Shown: positions 26,376-37,397 of the stretch, piece by piece
Layout of the letters: every line of letters begins with the position of its first letter
How positions within the stretch are numbered: position 1 is the first letter of the stretch
Source: Siphonodentalium dalli
Taxonomy: Eukaryota; Mollusca; Scaphopoda; Gadilida; Siphonodentaliidae
Direction: 5' to 3'
Length of the DNA stretch: 64,000 bases
Assembly (NCBI GenBank): GCA_032622095.1
Contig: CP136066.1
Location: forward strand, 184,486,716 to 184,550,715
Translations under genes and position numbers: made by a program
Notes under the pieces: generated by a model
What the model was told of the DNA's origin: nothing
The model's database searches: none
The model's input: only the letters and a program-made list of their open reading frames with translations

Positions 26376-26676
26376 AAAAGAATCCTCGTCCGACAGTGTG
26401 CCTGACGACCCACTGTCGACCCGCGATTCTTGCTCATCGTCGTCAAACCTGCCGACGCCATGCGATGCAGAGAAGCATGTCAAGATCGACGCCAACAGAA
26501 TTGGCTGCATCAGGTTGGGATACCAGACTGTGGAAGAGGCCTACTCTGAAATGGTTCGACGCAAGACAAATGCTCTTGCATTTGGGATAAGTAGCTATGG
26601 CCTGTCCAAGGTCACCCCCTCAAATTCTGGGGCATCATCAAGCTGCGCCCCCAAGGCCAGAGGGAATAAGTTCTGA
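26376..26676 (+). other. Coding-like segment after a long pyrimidine tract (fragment of unknown protein)
   Basis: A pyrimidine-rich run of about 60 bases (26317-26370) is followed by a GC-richer open stretch encoding SSSDSVPDDPLSTRDSCSSS, then ...KIDANRIGCIRLGYQTVEEA... to a TGA at 26674-26676. Composition and lack of stops differ from the surroundings. A second open frame (+1) carries on past this stop as SSDEPFDQRKPLPWNPPNAG and on to IPL-stop at about 26773. No family recognised. It could be a captured exon or element gene. Confidence 0.4.
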
Positions 26677-26751
26677 TGAGCCATTTGATCAGAGGAAGCC
26701 CCTTCCATGGAATCCCCCAAATGCAGGTGGTCCTGACCAAACTGGAATAAA

Positions 26752-26980
26752 TGTCGATGACATACCACTATGATCGCATGACGGCGGAGGAGCAGGCCCG
26801 GATGTATCCCGAAGGTATTACGATTCCAGGGGATCGACTGGACCCCATCTTGTAATGATGTGGGCCACTGCACCATGGGGAAGAGTCAGAAGGCCATTTG
26901 GCTGGTGCGCTATGTCTATGAGAGCATATGCGTCACGTGACAACGAGTCTTCCCCACCCAGAACAGCCGCCAAAGGCTAC
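26752..26980 (+). repeat. Module copy 4 with a short conserved frame
   Basis: ATGTCGATGACATACCACTA begins a 34-codon frame containing MTAEEQARMYPEGITIPGDR and ending LDPIL-stop. It is repeated almost exactly at 27695-27915. It overlaps the end of the preceding frame at an ATGA-type overlap. Confidence 0.75.
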
Positions 26981-27119
26981 TCCCAGGTGCCCAATAAACA
27001 GATCTTCGTGGCAGGAATCCAGGCCGAAATCAAAATACTGATGGAAATTTCACTCTATGTGGAATAATAGTATATCGATGTGAATTTTTTCGAAATTTAA
27101 TAATCGTATTGCCACTACC

Positions 27120-27300
27120 ATTAGGCACCTGAGAGAAAGGTGCCGGAGCAATCGCCCGTGAAGATTGGTTTCCCGAATCAACCGCATGCAGCACCCGCCT
27201 ACCATTGGTTCAACTGCCGTAGCAGGACCTGGGGGGCCAGAACTGGTCCTGCCCGAGGTAAAGACTGGTACGGTTGCTCAAAGTAGGTAATCATTGACTA
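27120..27300 (+). other. Coding-like segment, unknown
   Basis: After CCATTAG the sequence reads open as APERKVPEQSPVKIGFPNQP and on to a TAG near 27287. In another frame an ATG gives MQHPPTIGSTAVAGPGGPEL and on to TAA. Base composition is richer in GC than around it. No homologue recognised. Confidence 0.3.
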
Positions 27301-27694
27301 ATATGCCCTTACCCAACGATAACAAGTAATACACCCGTGAATGAGCAACCTGCACGGTGTGTGGCCATCAAATTCGAATCATGTTCGACTGCAAGACATG
27401 CTGTTAGTTATAACAAAGCAAGGTTAATATACATAACACAATACAACCTAGGTTATTGAATATAAAGTAAGGTTAATATAAAATCACGTTATACCCCTGG
27501 CCACGTGATCTTACCTGCTATGACAGGTAAGATACTGTCTTTTCTCGTATATGAGGACGATGAGTTCCGAATGCACATAGGCAAGAACTAGGCGGTTTCC
27601 GTTAGGAAAGTGCGCTTACAGCGGACGTGAAGATACGAATGCCTGTATTTTCGTCATGATTGTATCGAATCGTTTTGTCACATAATCAGTGGAT

Positions 27695-27915
27695 ATGTCG
27701 ATGATATACCACTATGATCACATGACTGCGGAGGAGCAGGCCCGGATGTATCCCGAAGGTATTACTATTCCAGGGGATCGACTGGACCCCATCTTGTAAT
27801 GATGTGGGCCACTGCACCATGGGGAAGAGTCAGAAGGCCATTTGGCTGGTGCGCTATGTCTATGAGAGCAAGAGCGTCACGTGACAACGAGTCTTCCCCA
27901 CCCAGAACAGCCGCC
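27695..27915 (+). repeat. Module copy 5 (direct copy of 26752-26980)
   Basis: About 220 bases match copy 4 with few substitutions. The 34-codon frame is kept, with two visible amino-acid changes near its start. Confidence 0.8.
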
Positions 27916-29439
27916 ATAGACGAAGAGCCATGTCATGGCCGGTTTCGGAAATATATTGGCAGTAGATGTGCGCAATATAAACGCTGCGCATGTAAGCTCG
28001 CTTTAGACATGTAACAATACAAATGCAGTCCTTTCTGCGCAATATAAATGTGTTGCATGTAACTGCGCATCATACACGAGTGAAAGCTATGTGGCAGAAT
28101 ATCGTTTTGATATATGTGGAAATAGAAGTTAGTGAGCCAAGTGATGGTCTCTACTGGAAAGACTATTGGCAGTGAATCTGGAGCACGTGACAATATGTAT
28201 TCTTTCTATTTCGCTGTTTGCCGTTATCATTCACTGATGAAACTGCAAAGTATGTCAGTATTGGGATGAAAACTGTTCACCATATGTAAGCATACTAGTA
28301 GTCAGTTCTGACAGCATACATGAGGCCCTGATACGATATGATTGTCATGTACAATGTATGGAACTATTACGGCGTGCAATACATCATTGCAAGCTCGCCC
28401 ACGCCGAGGCATATTAGAGCCTACGGTAAGACGGCTGAGTGTCAGGCCACAAAGTTTTCACTTCATTGCAGTTGGTGAACAATAGTTCGTAGGAACCCAA
28501 ACTGTACATACATGGATGTAAAGAATGCAACACAATATTTAGAACGTCAGACAACACATCAATTCGAAGTGTGGTTATATATGTGATAACGAATACCATC
28601 CCCCTGTTACGGAGTGTTAGTAACTATTGTACTGATGATACAATGAGTTATATGATATTTAATCGTGATAGACAAGGTAGAATTTTCGAAATACCTTGAA
28701 GTCGATGTAATGTGTTATTACATTTGTCATGTGTCTAACAAGACCACGCGCTCATACATACTGGCAGGCGTAGATTCGCAGGTATTGATCGTTAAAACAA
28801 TATTACAGATCGCTCAGTCGAAAGAAATGTGAATTGTCATCTGATAGTGATAACAAGTACCATCTTTCGTATTTATTCATGTAAATTATTACAAAGGAGG
28901 ATATGGCTGTCCTGTGCAACTTTCTGCGAATTAACAGAGCAGTGCCATGTATGATTTGGCAGTATACATTAGGATACAAAGCAACGGAACTTACGAAATA
29001 ACCGAAGCGAGTCGACGGAAACTTATGTAAAGTGAAACACGTGTAGCACGAAATTAGGAGACATCGCATACCGTACTACATTGCGTCCTCAATTGTAAGT
29101 CATGATAGTCATCACGCCGTATGTGTGGCACAATATGCACAATGTGGTTTTGCCACAAGTAAGCTATGTGCTTCTTTAGTCATTGTCAAGATGGCCATCT
29201 TAATTCCAATTGTTGGAAGATAAAGCCGTCTTGAGGAAAACAGAAAACACGGAAACAAATTACGGATACAGTGAAACAAAAAAGTTCCCGTTTCGGATGT
29301 GAGAAATATTAATTAACTATCGGGTACAATAAATTGCAAGTTTGTAATATCAACAATAAATATTGAGTCGATAAACTCGCAACACAGAAAGATACAACCT
29401 TGAGAAAATAGAAACGATCCTGTCCTGGCGAGGAGGAAT
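27916..29439. other. No gene recognised, element interior
   Basis: Mixed composition with only short frames up to the right inverted arm. Confidence 0.4.
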
Positions 29440-29754
29440 AAAAACTGACTAGACAATAGATAGAATGCGGGTGTATTCATGCGAGACTAATCTGGACACG
29501 GATGTGAGTGGGGTCGGCACAGCAATAAAATTTTAACCCTCCTGATTGACACAAGGCCGGAGACGTAATCCATATAGTTCAGTTGAGGGCTTCTCCTTGG
29601 CGGAAAAATAAAATATGATAAGATATATCCGGCATGCTACTGTATATATTGGGGTGCATGATGATGTATTATTTAGTAACATAAAAAAAATCCTTTTTGA
29701 AGTGAAATAATAATAGAACAGAACACGGCCTCTCTCACCGGCTCCACTACCTAC

Positions 29755-29834
29755 CTAAAGCCGCCTCGGCCTCTATCACCACCACCACCACCACCACCAC
29801 CTCCACTACCTATTCTTTTTACTGTTGTGGATTT
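29755..29834 (-). CDS. RRM-protein exon 3 (linker and poly-glycine run)
   Basis: The 80 bases encode KSTTVKRIGS, then nine glycines (one GGA and eight GGT codons), then DRGRGGF. The GGT run is a trinucleotide repeat that could vary in length. Acceptor TTTTTTCCAG, donor GTAGGT, ends with two bases of an Arg codon. Confidence 0.88.
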
Positions 29835-30045
29835 CTGGAAAAAATAAAGAAATTGTTTATGAATATCAGATTGTTATTGGATCAAAATCTTGACAAAAGA
29901 AATATTTAGAACATGTACTCTTGGGCTCCAAATAAAAGTGGAGGGGGAATTCCATTGAAAGTTAATAAATGGGCGGGCCCAAATAATAGTGCAGCGGGAA
30001 CTCTGAGCAAAACATCAACACATTAAATGTGGTTAACAAATTATT

Positions 30046-30247
30046 TAAGTAGGTCAAGTATAGGAATCAACATAATACCAGTACTAGTATGTGTCATGAG
30101 GTGTTTTATTCAATATTTAAATGGTCACATGTTTTTTTAAATATTTTTCAATCAACGTAACAAACTATTTTTAAGTAGGTCAAAGAATCAACATAATACC
30201 GGTATGTGTCATGTGGTGTTTTATTCAATATTTAAATATTCACATGT
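30046..30247. repeat. Direct duplication of about 80 bp in intron 2 of the RRM gene
   Basis: AAGTAGGTCAA...GGTGTTTTATTCAATATTTA occurs at about 30047-30130 and 30174-30247. Confidence 0.7.
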
Positions 30248-30672
30248 ATGCCATATACTTGAATATGTACATGCATAAAGTTATACCGGTAAGCTCACCA
30301 TTTTGAGTTTGTGCTGATTTCAATTTTCATAGCCTCATAATTAATAAACATGCAGACCCAAATAAGCACTGCAAGGGGGGAAATTACCCAAGAAAATAAT
30401 AAACATGCATGCATGTTTATTTGGAACCCAAGAGTACTGCCTGTGGGACTATCAGTAATAATGAGCAACAAAATCATGCTCATGCCAGGGAAATTGACAG
30501 CGAGTAATTTCACACTCAAAGGGGCAGTTATAAGGATTTTGAATAGAAGCGTGGACAATTTGTGCAGACAAGCGGATACCAGTGTATAGATGGTGAAATC
30601 GTTCAGACTATATTTTTTTAAAATGTTGTCTGCATTGTAGAATATGAAAGTTTAATCAGAAGAGCTTGTCAC

Positions 30673-30756
30673 CTCTATTCGCATTTTTAGGCCTCGTAAA
30701 CTGTAGCCTTGGAGATTGTCCAGCGCTGCCTTAGCACCGTCATCATCCGACATGTG
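30673..30756 (-). CDS. RRM-protein exon 2 (second half of RRM)
   Basis: This exon of 28 codons begins HMSDDDGAKAAL and ends LRGLKMRIE, giving the RRM helix 2 and strand 4. The acceptor is CTTTTAG. The donor GTGACA is weaker than consensus. Phase 0 on both sides. Confidence 0.9.
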
Positions 30757-31024
30757 CTAAAAGAGAATAAAGACCTAATTATACAACAATAATAATTAAA
30801 TTATATAATATTAAGAAAGTTAATATGCACACAAATATATCCAAAATAACAATATTTATTCCCAAATTCCATCGTTTTATATAATTCCATCGCAATATAC
30901 TAGTATGGTCAACGTCATTGTGTGAATACGCAACTAAACGGCGATGTCATGCTCCAAAATTGGGTTTATTTATTAAGTTAGGAATAGAACTCGAGCAATT
31001 TCATGACATTGGTTGAACACCTTA

Positions 31025-32473
31025 CAGTAAAATCTCTCCAAACCGGACCCTCTATAAACCGAACCCTCTATAAACCGAATCTCTCCCCATACCGAAGGAA
31101 TTGTTAGGTCCCCAATTCACCCATGTGCATTCTCACTAAAAATGGCGACTTCACAGATTGAGATTTAGAGAACTGACATGTTTTTGCAAGTTATTGTAAT
31201 CGCCGTTCACATTGCAAAACCTAATGACAATGTCGATGACGACATAGAAAATGACTGTTTACAAATGTTGAAAGCAAGAAATCAGCATGATAGGTACATG
31301 TATAAAAAGATTGTAAAATATCCGCGTTTTCACATGCTACTGAACCTGGTGTATTTAATCGCGTGATTTTGATAAACTGGTGTTCTTCATCCACTTGTCT
31401 TGATAAAAAAGTTCTTTTGTGACCCGATTTTCTATAAACCGAAGTTACCTAACTAGAGGTGCCACGATTATTGATTTTGATAATCGATAATCGGTCGTCA
31501 ATAATCGACTATAATCGTACCTAATATTAATAACATCAGTGGAAGTATACCGTAATGTGGCCTATTGCCTGGGTGCTCGTTAACTCAATAACTGCACTGT
31601 GTTTTGGGAATAGCCACATATACAAACAATACAAAAGTAGGAATGAACGATGGACCGCCGGTGGTTCCTAAAGAAAGGAATAAAATGTTATGGAAACTAT
31701 AAGTTTCATCAAACTTCCAGAGCGTGGTTAACAATCACAAACGTGTGCTCCCACCTGCAAATTGCACGACTCAGAAGTATTTGATAACAGTCTGTTTCAT
31801 TCAGCATTCACCACACGATATGCGATAGCCTTTACTAGTAACTTCTAAGTATACATGTGTACTTATACAAAGTACACTCGCAATGCAATTGCTGAGAACA
31901 TCACTGATTAAAATGCCATATGTATATTGTTCCCTGGTTTTAGATAGAATGTCAGTCAACTTCCCATTGGTCCAATCAGATTCAGGGGCGAGTCAGTTCA
32001 TTGAACACGGTGACAGTCGGCACATTTCAAAGACATATTGCCACCTTTCAAGTATATTAAAATATACAACGAGTCGCAATGTGTTCAGATATGCAGTGCC
32101 GCCAATTTGTAGAATATACAACGATCCAACGAGAAACCATGTCGCATCATCAAATGAACTGCCGACTGTTTGCAACATATATCAGTAGTACTCATGTTAT
32201 TGGAATATCTTTGGTACGCGATCAAAGGATGTTAACACCTCGGTTGAAGATTGAACTGTGTAAAATAAACACGGTATTCAATAATACCCGGCAGCTTCTG
32301 ACGTCCGATATAAATAACGCAGATTAATCGACGATGGAAATGGTAATCGATTATCGGCTTTATCAACGGTTCATCGATTATACGATTAATCGTGGCACCC
32401 CTATACCTAACAACTCTCTAAATCAAACGGAAGGGCTGGTCCAAATGGCATTCGGTTTAGACAGGTTTTACTG
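31025..32473. mobile_element. TA-flanked Tc1/mariner-like element, interrupted by a hAT
   Basis: The ends CAGTAAAATCTCTCCAAACC and GGTTTAGACAGGTTTTACTG are inverted repeats with TA on both sides. Without the insertion it is about 490 bp. Same family as 59702-60555. It lies in intron 1 of the RRM gene. Confidence 0.8.
31454..32403. mobile_element. hAT-type element, 950 bp (nested)
   Basis: TAGAGGTGCCACGATTATTG and TAATCGTGGCACCCCTA ends with the perfect 8-bp duplication TACCTAAC (31446-31453, 32404-32411). Subterminal ATCGATTA-rich motifs. Confidence 0.9.
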
Positions 32474-32558
32474 TATATATAAATGATTAATATTTATTTC
32501 TTCCCTAAATACCAGTTGCCAATCTTCAGATCCACATTTCTGTGAATTCTTCACTCAC

Positions 32559-32681
32559 CACAAATCCATAATTCTTGAGTACATCACATTCTGTTACCAT
32601 TCCATATTTTTCAAATATATCTCTCAGCTCTTCAGACTGTGTGTCGAAGCTGAGGTTACCAACAAAAAGCTTCACACTCAT
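32559..32681 (-). CDS. RRM-protein exon 1 (start codon, first half of RRM)
   Basis: ATG at 32681-32679 opens 41 codons beginning [12 protein letters not shown], which holds the RNP2 motif, and ending YGFV before a GTGAGT donor. A good acceptor (pyrimidine tract then CTGCAG) lies upstream at about 32717-32722, so a 5' UTR intron is likely. The ATG is 35 bases into that exon. The exon ends in phase 0. Confidence 0.92.
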
Positions 32682-32706
32682 GATGTGTTAATGGTTGAGA
32701 ATATCA

Positions 32707-32740
32707 GCTAGTTACCTGCAGAAAAAAAAGAGGAACATTT
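32707..32740 (-). promoter_or_regulatory. 3' splice site of a 5' UTR intron
   Basis: On the minus strand a run of pyrimidines (CCTCTTTTTTTTCTGCAG) ends 35 bases upstream of the start codon. This implies a noncoding first exon further up, which I could not place. Confidence 0.6.
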
Positions 32741-33560
32741 CACAATTATACCCAGGGGATTGTATGACAAGAAAGTATATTAACAAGCCATAATGAAAAA
32801 GCAATGGGGTTTCCGAATAGAAATGTAACAACTGAATTGACCAAACAACAAAATAACATGAGGCTAAAAGAACTTGGCCAAAATTAGCTTGGGCTCATTA
32901 ATTTTTTATTTCTTTACATTCAATGTTAAATTACCTTTGAAGATCCATTTTCTGTTGCTAAAACAGATCAAAAGTAAGTACACTTCGGCAAAAGCCAAAA
33001 GGCAATGCCGAAGAATCGGCAGTGTTCCATGTCAAATGGATTTTTCCAGATGCTCTTTTTATTCGAATGAATCAGTTAATTTCGATGAATTTGCATGATA
33101 GAACATCCATTGTCAGACACGACCACTGTTGCTCTTCCTCCATTTACGACCTACTGGTACATGTAAATTTTTAAACAGCACTATTTGTAATTTGAAATGG
33201 TTCATTTTCCTCCATTTGAAATATACTCTTAAGGCCAAAATAAAAATCTGTTTCCGATAACATGACAGATCTTAAAATCCATAACATTTGGCGAGAATCA
33301 AAATATTGCATCAATACAGCGGATCAACTACCTTTAACGAGAATCAAATGAAGAATCTTGATTCTCTTCTGATTTTAAGCCCTGCATGGGAAAACTTTCC
33401 ATACAGGCAGGGATTTCTTTTTAAACCAGCCATTTGAAAGCAACAAAACAGTGTAGTACCACAGGCCCCAGGGGAAAATTACTAAAATACCAATATAGAC
33501 TACATGTATACCAGTGTAAAGGTTCCAATCATTGATTTTACATAACCTATAAATGCTCAC
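32741..33560. other. No gene recognised
   Basis: Region upstream of the RRM gene coding start. A noncoding first exon and promoter may lie here, but nothing decisive is visible. Confidence 0.4.
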
Positions 33561-33565
33561 ATATA

Positions 33566-36500
33566 CCCCGCTGGACAAAACAAGTGTCCACTTAACCGCG
33601 GTGTAGTTGCCGTTCAGCCGCGGTGTACTTGCCGTTCGGACGCGGTGTAGTTGCCGTTCGACCGCGGTGTACTTGCCGTTCGGCCGCGGTGTACTTGCCG
33701 TTCGACCGCGGTGTACTTGCCGTTCTTGGAATGACGTTGAAAAACACAAAGAGGGCACCATAAATGAGGCTTGATTGAGGCCATTGTCTAAATACCGTCC
33801 GTCAGACGATCTATTATATGTTTGAGGGTTACATGTAATCTGTCTGGTGACAAGGTGTGATAATCTTTTAAGTAGTCAACGTCCCACCAGTAAACTGTCA
33901 TACAATCAAGGTGTCATAATCCATCCTGATTAGAAAAGGCTCCCACTGATAATTATTAGGCGACACGGAAGTGTGATGTTGCCGACAACAGACTTCATCT
34001 AGATTTGGCAGCACGTGTCTTTTTGAGAAATAAGCATTGGAATGTCGTGCACACGTGGCAGCCTCATCATGAGAGAATTGAATCACTATGCTGTCATTTA
34101 AGACTGATTATAAAATAAGGATTGTCGCATCCTACTTTGAACTGTTTGTTTGCCCATGTTGAAATATTTGTTATTGTGAAGTTGTTTTCTCTTGTTAAAA
34201 TATATATTTTTTTACAATAATTTAAACTATTATTTGGTTTGAATTATATACCGACAACATCCACCCATGTGGACCTCCTTTTGGAATTCACTGCCGTCCA
34301 TTGAATGTATAAAACAATAAAGAGCGTTTGTGCGTGATCAGGTAATTTTCTCCCGCGAAGATTTTATGAACCTAAATATTCAAATCCTTTCAATACCGTG
34401 GTTACATTAAAGACAAAACTGCGACAGCATGCCAATTGACCTTTGATAAAACTTGAAAGGGAATATCGAGGAGAAAGTGACATGTCACAATCATGTTAAC
34501 TCAAACAGTTACGATGTAGCAAACAATGTCATTGCTACATTCCTCGAGCCCAGTTTCTGAATAATGCTGACGTAATAAATTGTAATTCGCGTGCACCTGG
34601 CATTTGAGATGTACAGATGTGCGCAAAATTAACGGCGGTTATCAACCTCCCAATCGAGGGTTTCACTCAATGTTTTGTGGCAATATACGTAAACAATACT
34701 TTATAATGGATATATAACAAAATAAAAATTTAATGAGGCATGCATGGTTTATACATCCATTGAATAAAAGCGACCACGTGGTTCGTTTTTGTGAATTTGC
34801 AATAGATCGGATATGGGAGGGAGATCATGGGATTATTAGAATTGTGCTAAATTAATTGGCTTTCTGGGAAACATGGCACCAGAGCGCATCGCTTCAACAA
34901 AACGGGAATATCTGAGAATGTACTGCCGTTGCGAAAACAAAAGAATCGTGGTTCTCCGTTTTTGTTATTGGCATATATACGGCGCCGCTGTGTATTCCAA
35001 TGTTTATTTATTTATGAAACTCTATTACAGTAAGCATGTTTGTTGAGATACAATACTTGTCAATATATGTCATAGCTGTCTGGTTTTTAAAATCCAGATT
35101 CCTACATAAATTATACCAGTAATAAACGCATGCATGACGTATTGACCGCGTGGTTGTTTGTGCACGCGAGGTTTTCCCCAAATTATCTGCATTTTCTGAT
35201 CAGGGCTAGTGGTTTTCAAAACTTGTCAACATGAAATTTTTTATTTGAATATGATGACTAAATTCTTATATTTAGGAATGTTGGTAGAGAATACAATAAA
35301 TGGTGTATTTTCAATAGCTTGTTAATGCATAATAAAACGGAAAACATTAAATGGGTTGAAAAGCTTACCGCCCACCCCTAATTTTGGGGTGTCCGTTCGG
35401 GGAAACGTGTGCATTATTTCTTTTGACCTTATACACGTGTCCCATCACAATTCTAAAAAAAATTTCAACTAGTGATGAGCCGATTGTCAAATAGAGCCGT
35501 GCGCCGATTGCCAATTATTTGAGATCACAATCGGCCGATTCAGGTGCCGATTCCGATTATTTCAATAATGTATAGCAGAATATGTTATATGTGTTATATA
35601 ATACTTAGAATTAGAAGCTATCAACAAACGTAGTAATATGCCAGTACACTGTATACATAAGTATATGTTTGGGTAAGTAGATAGGTGGGTATGGGCAGAC
35701 TAGTGATCGAATACAGGCAACATACCCATGTATTCTAGGCTATTCCACAACAAATTTTTTGATTTTTGATTTAGCCACGTGCATGACGACATGTCCATGG
35801 TCCGTTTTTGATAACAATTCATCAAACGGCATTTTTCTTTGATCCCAATTCAAAGACATCACGTCAAAGGAAATGAGCCGACTGAACTAGTTGCAAGTTA
35901 CACCATGTTCATGTCAATTTCACAGACACGATTCGATTTCGGCGTGGTCATCATAATAATCATTTGTGGTGACATATACGTGACGTCACACGAGGCTGAC
36001 TGGATGGGTAGAGGATAGCTGCTATCCGTGATTAGGTGTTGTCTTCAACTATTTAAAGTCACGTGACATGCACTTTCGGTTTCTATAGTAGTGTTTATAC
36101 CTGTTACGCTGTATGTACTATATAGATACCTTTGTTGTACTGCGTATGCATACATTTTGATTTTTGATAGTTTGACATACATAAATCAAAATGTCTACAT
36201 GTTGACGAACAATAAAGTTACCTATGGGCGTACATGAGTCCCATGACATGTACGTTGTGTACATCACAATGCTAAAGAAATCAATCGAATTATTATGCGC
36301 AATCACGGCGTCATGCTCGCTGCCTCACTCTAACTCAAAGTGTCACGTGCTTCCCGGCGACCCCCACTAATATATTGTTCACACATGGACCCAGGTACGG
36401 CCGGGGTATTGCAGAGGGCATGTATGTATATCAAGTTTGTGTTTGGTATCACTTTCCCCATATTTACTGGTCATTTATTCAACAAAACATCGTCATATTT

Positions 36501-37397
36501 AAAACAGTTTATTAAAGAAAATCAAGCACTCATTTATTATTTAGACAATCGGAAATCCCGATGTTCAAACCCGAGTACCGATTGTCGTTCCCGATTATCG
36601 GCTCATCACTAATTTCAACACACATTGTTTGTGTAATCTTTATTCAGTCCATCCTCTGGTGGCAAACACCGTGGACTTATAGATCGAGCAAAGTGTAAAA
36701 TGTCGCGTATTTTCAGTTTCTGGCAGTTAATTTTTACTTGGCAATCGATTTGCCACATATATGGATCGATAATATAACACTTTTATTTAATATGCTCATT
36801 TGATCATATTTTTTTTCAAAAATAATAGCAACTCTAATAAAAACATGGGAATCATTTTATTTACCAAATCTCCGTTATGGTGTCACAGCATACCACATTA
36901 GAACAAAATATCGGTAAGCTCCTCCCACAGCCAACCAATTAAAGCAGAGAATAAAATCTCACAAACTAATCCTGGGTGATTGATAGGTGTATGTCGACGT
37001 GCTAGCATGCACAGGATCGACGCATGAAGTTTTTTATATTTGACAATAAAGTTCCATTAAAATCTACCGGTACGTTAGATCGTTGAAACAGTTGGGTTAA
37101 ATATAAATGTGATTTGCATAATGACCGTAAAGCCGATATTATGTACGGATTTAAATTTCCTGTAATTAAAAATACTAACCTTCGTATATTTCTACTAATA
37201 AAACATGTTTTAAACTCTAGAAAAAAAGACGATACAAACCAGGAATCTAACCCCGGTGTACTTGCCGTTCGGCCGCGGTGTACTTGCCGTTCGGCCGCGG
37301 TGTACTTGCCGTTCGGCCCGCGGTTCCACAAAGTGACACCGCGGCCGAACGGCAAGTACATCGCGGTGGCATTGGACACTTGTTTTGTCCAGCGGGG
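33566..37397. mobile_element. Possible TA-flanked element with 22-bp GC-rich minisatellite ends
   Basis: The left end CCCCGCTGGACAAAACAAGT after TA at 33566 pairs with the inverse ending CCAGCGGGG before TA at 37397. Six 22-bp units (CGCGGTGTACTTGCCGTTCGGC type) follow the left end, and three direct plus one inverse unit precede the right end. A hAT lies inside. Whether the two ends belong to one element is inferred from the shorter copy at 38266-38635. Confidence 0.55.
35470..36611. mobile_element. hAT-type element, 1.14 kb
   Basis: TAGTGATGAGCCGATTGTC and ATTATCGGCTCATCACTA ends with the perfect 8-bp duplication ATTTCAAC (35462-35469, 36612-36619). No transposase. Confidence 0.9.

Larger units (their letters stand above)
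24560..29610. mobile_element. Composite element, long inverted arms, unknown superfamily, in intron 3 of the RRM gene
   Basis: Three inverted pairs are exact by base-by-base reading: 24611-24755 with 29440-29584 (145 bp, no mismatch), 24560-24621 with 24827-24888 (62 bp), and 24882-24926 with 29566-29610 (45 bp). All contain ACTGAACTAT next to a GAAGCCC end. The termini joined head to head form an AT-rich imperfect palindrome. The interior has five copies of a 180-230-bp module and several coding-like segments, but I recognised no transposase, integrase, recombinase, helicase or polymerase motif. Identical arms imply recent activity. Candidates are a long-TIR non-autonomous transposon with captured exons or an integrated small linear DNA genome with hairpin ends; neither is established. 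Confidence 0.75.
17302..32681 (-). other. Gene locus: single-RRM, RGG- and Pro/Tyr-rich RNA-binding protein (RBM4/lark-like), six coding exons
   Basis: Six minus-strand exons with GT-AG boundaries join without a frame break into 243 codons plus a stop. Residues 1-70 form one RRM. RNP2 is seen as KLFVGNL and the RNP1-like strand as YGFVHM after the RBM4/lark-type CDVLKN. Residues about 70-120 are glycine-rich with RGG boxes, and the rest is rich in Pro, Tyr and Arg. Proteins of this kind bind RNA in the nucleus and act in splicing or mRNA regulation; that role is inferred from family. Known lark/RBM4 proteins have a second RRM and a CCHC knuckle, which are absent here, so an RBM14-like or lineage-specific relative is possible. 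The gene spans 15.4 kb because intron 3 (20319-29754, 9.4 kb) is filled with transposons. Exon phases agree at every junction, which is the main reason for confidence. Confidence 0.88.

Noticed and set aside
27540-27600. Hammerhead ribozyme-like core
   Set aside because: A CGATGAG segment is present but the GAAA and helix arrangement needed for the core is not.
33375-33761. 128-residue minus-strand frame with TASTPRPNGKYTA repeats
   Set aside because: The repeats are the 22-bp minisatellite of a transposon read through in one frame.
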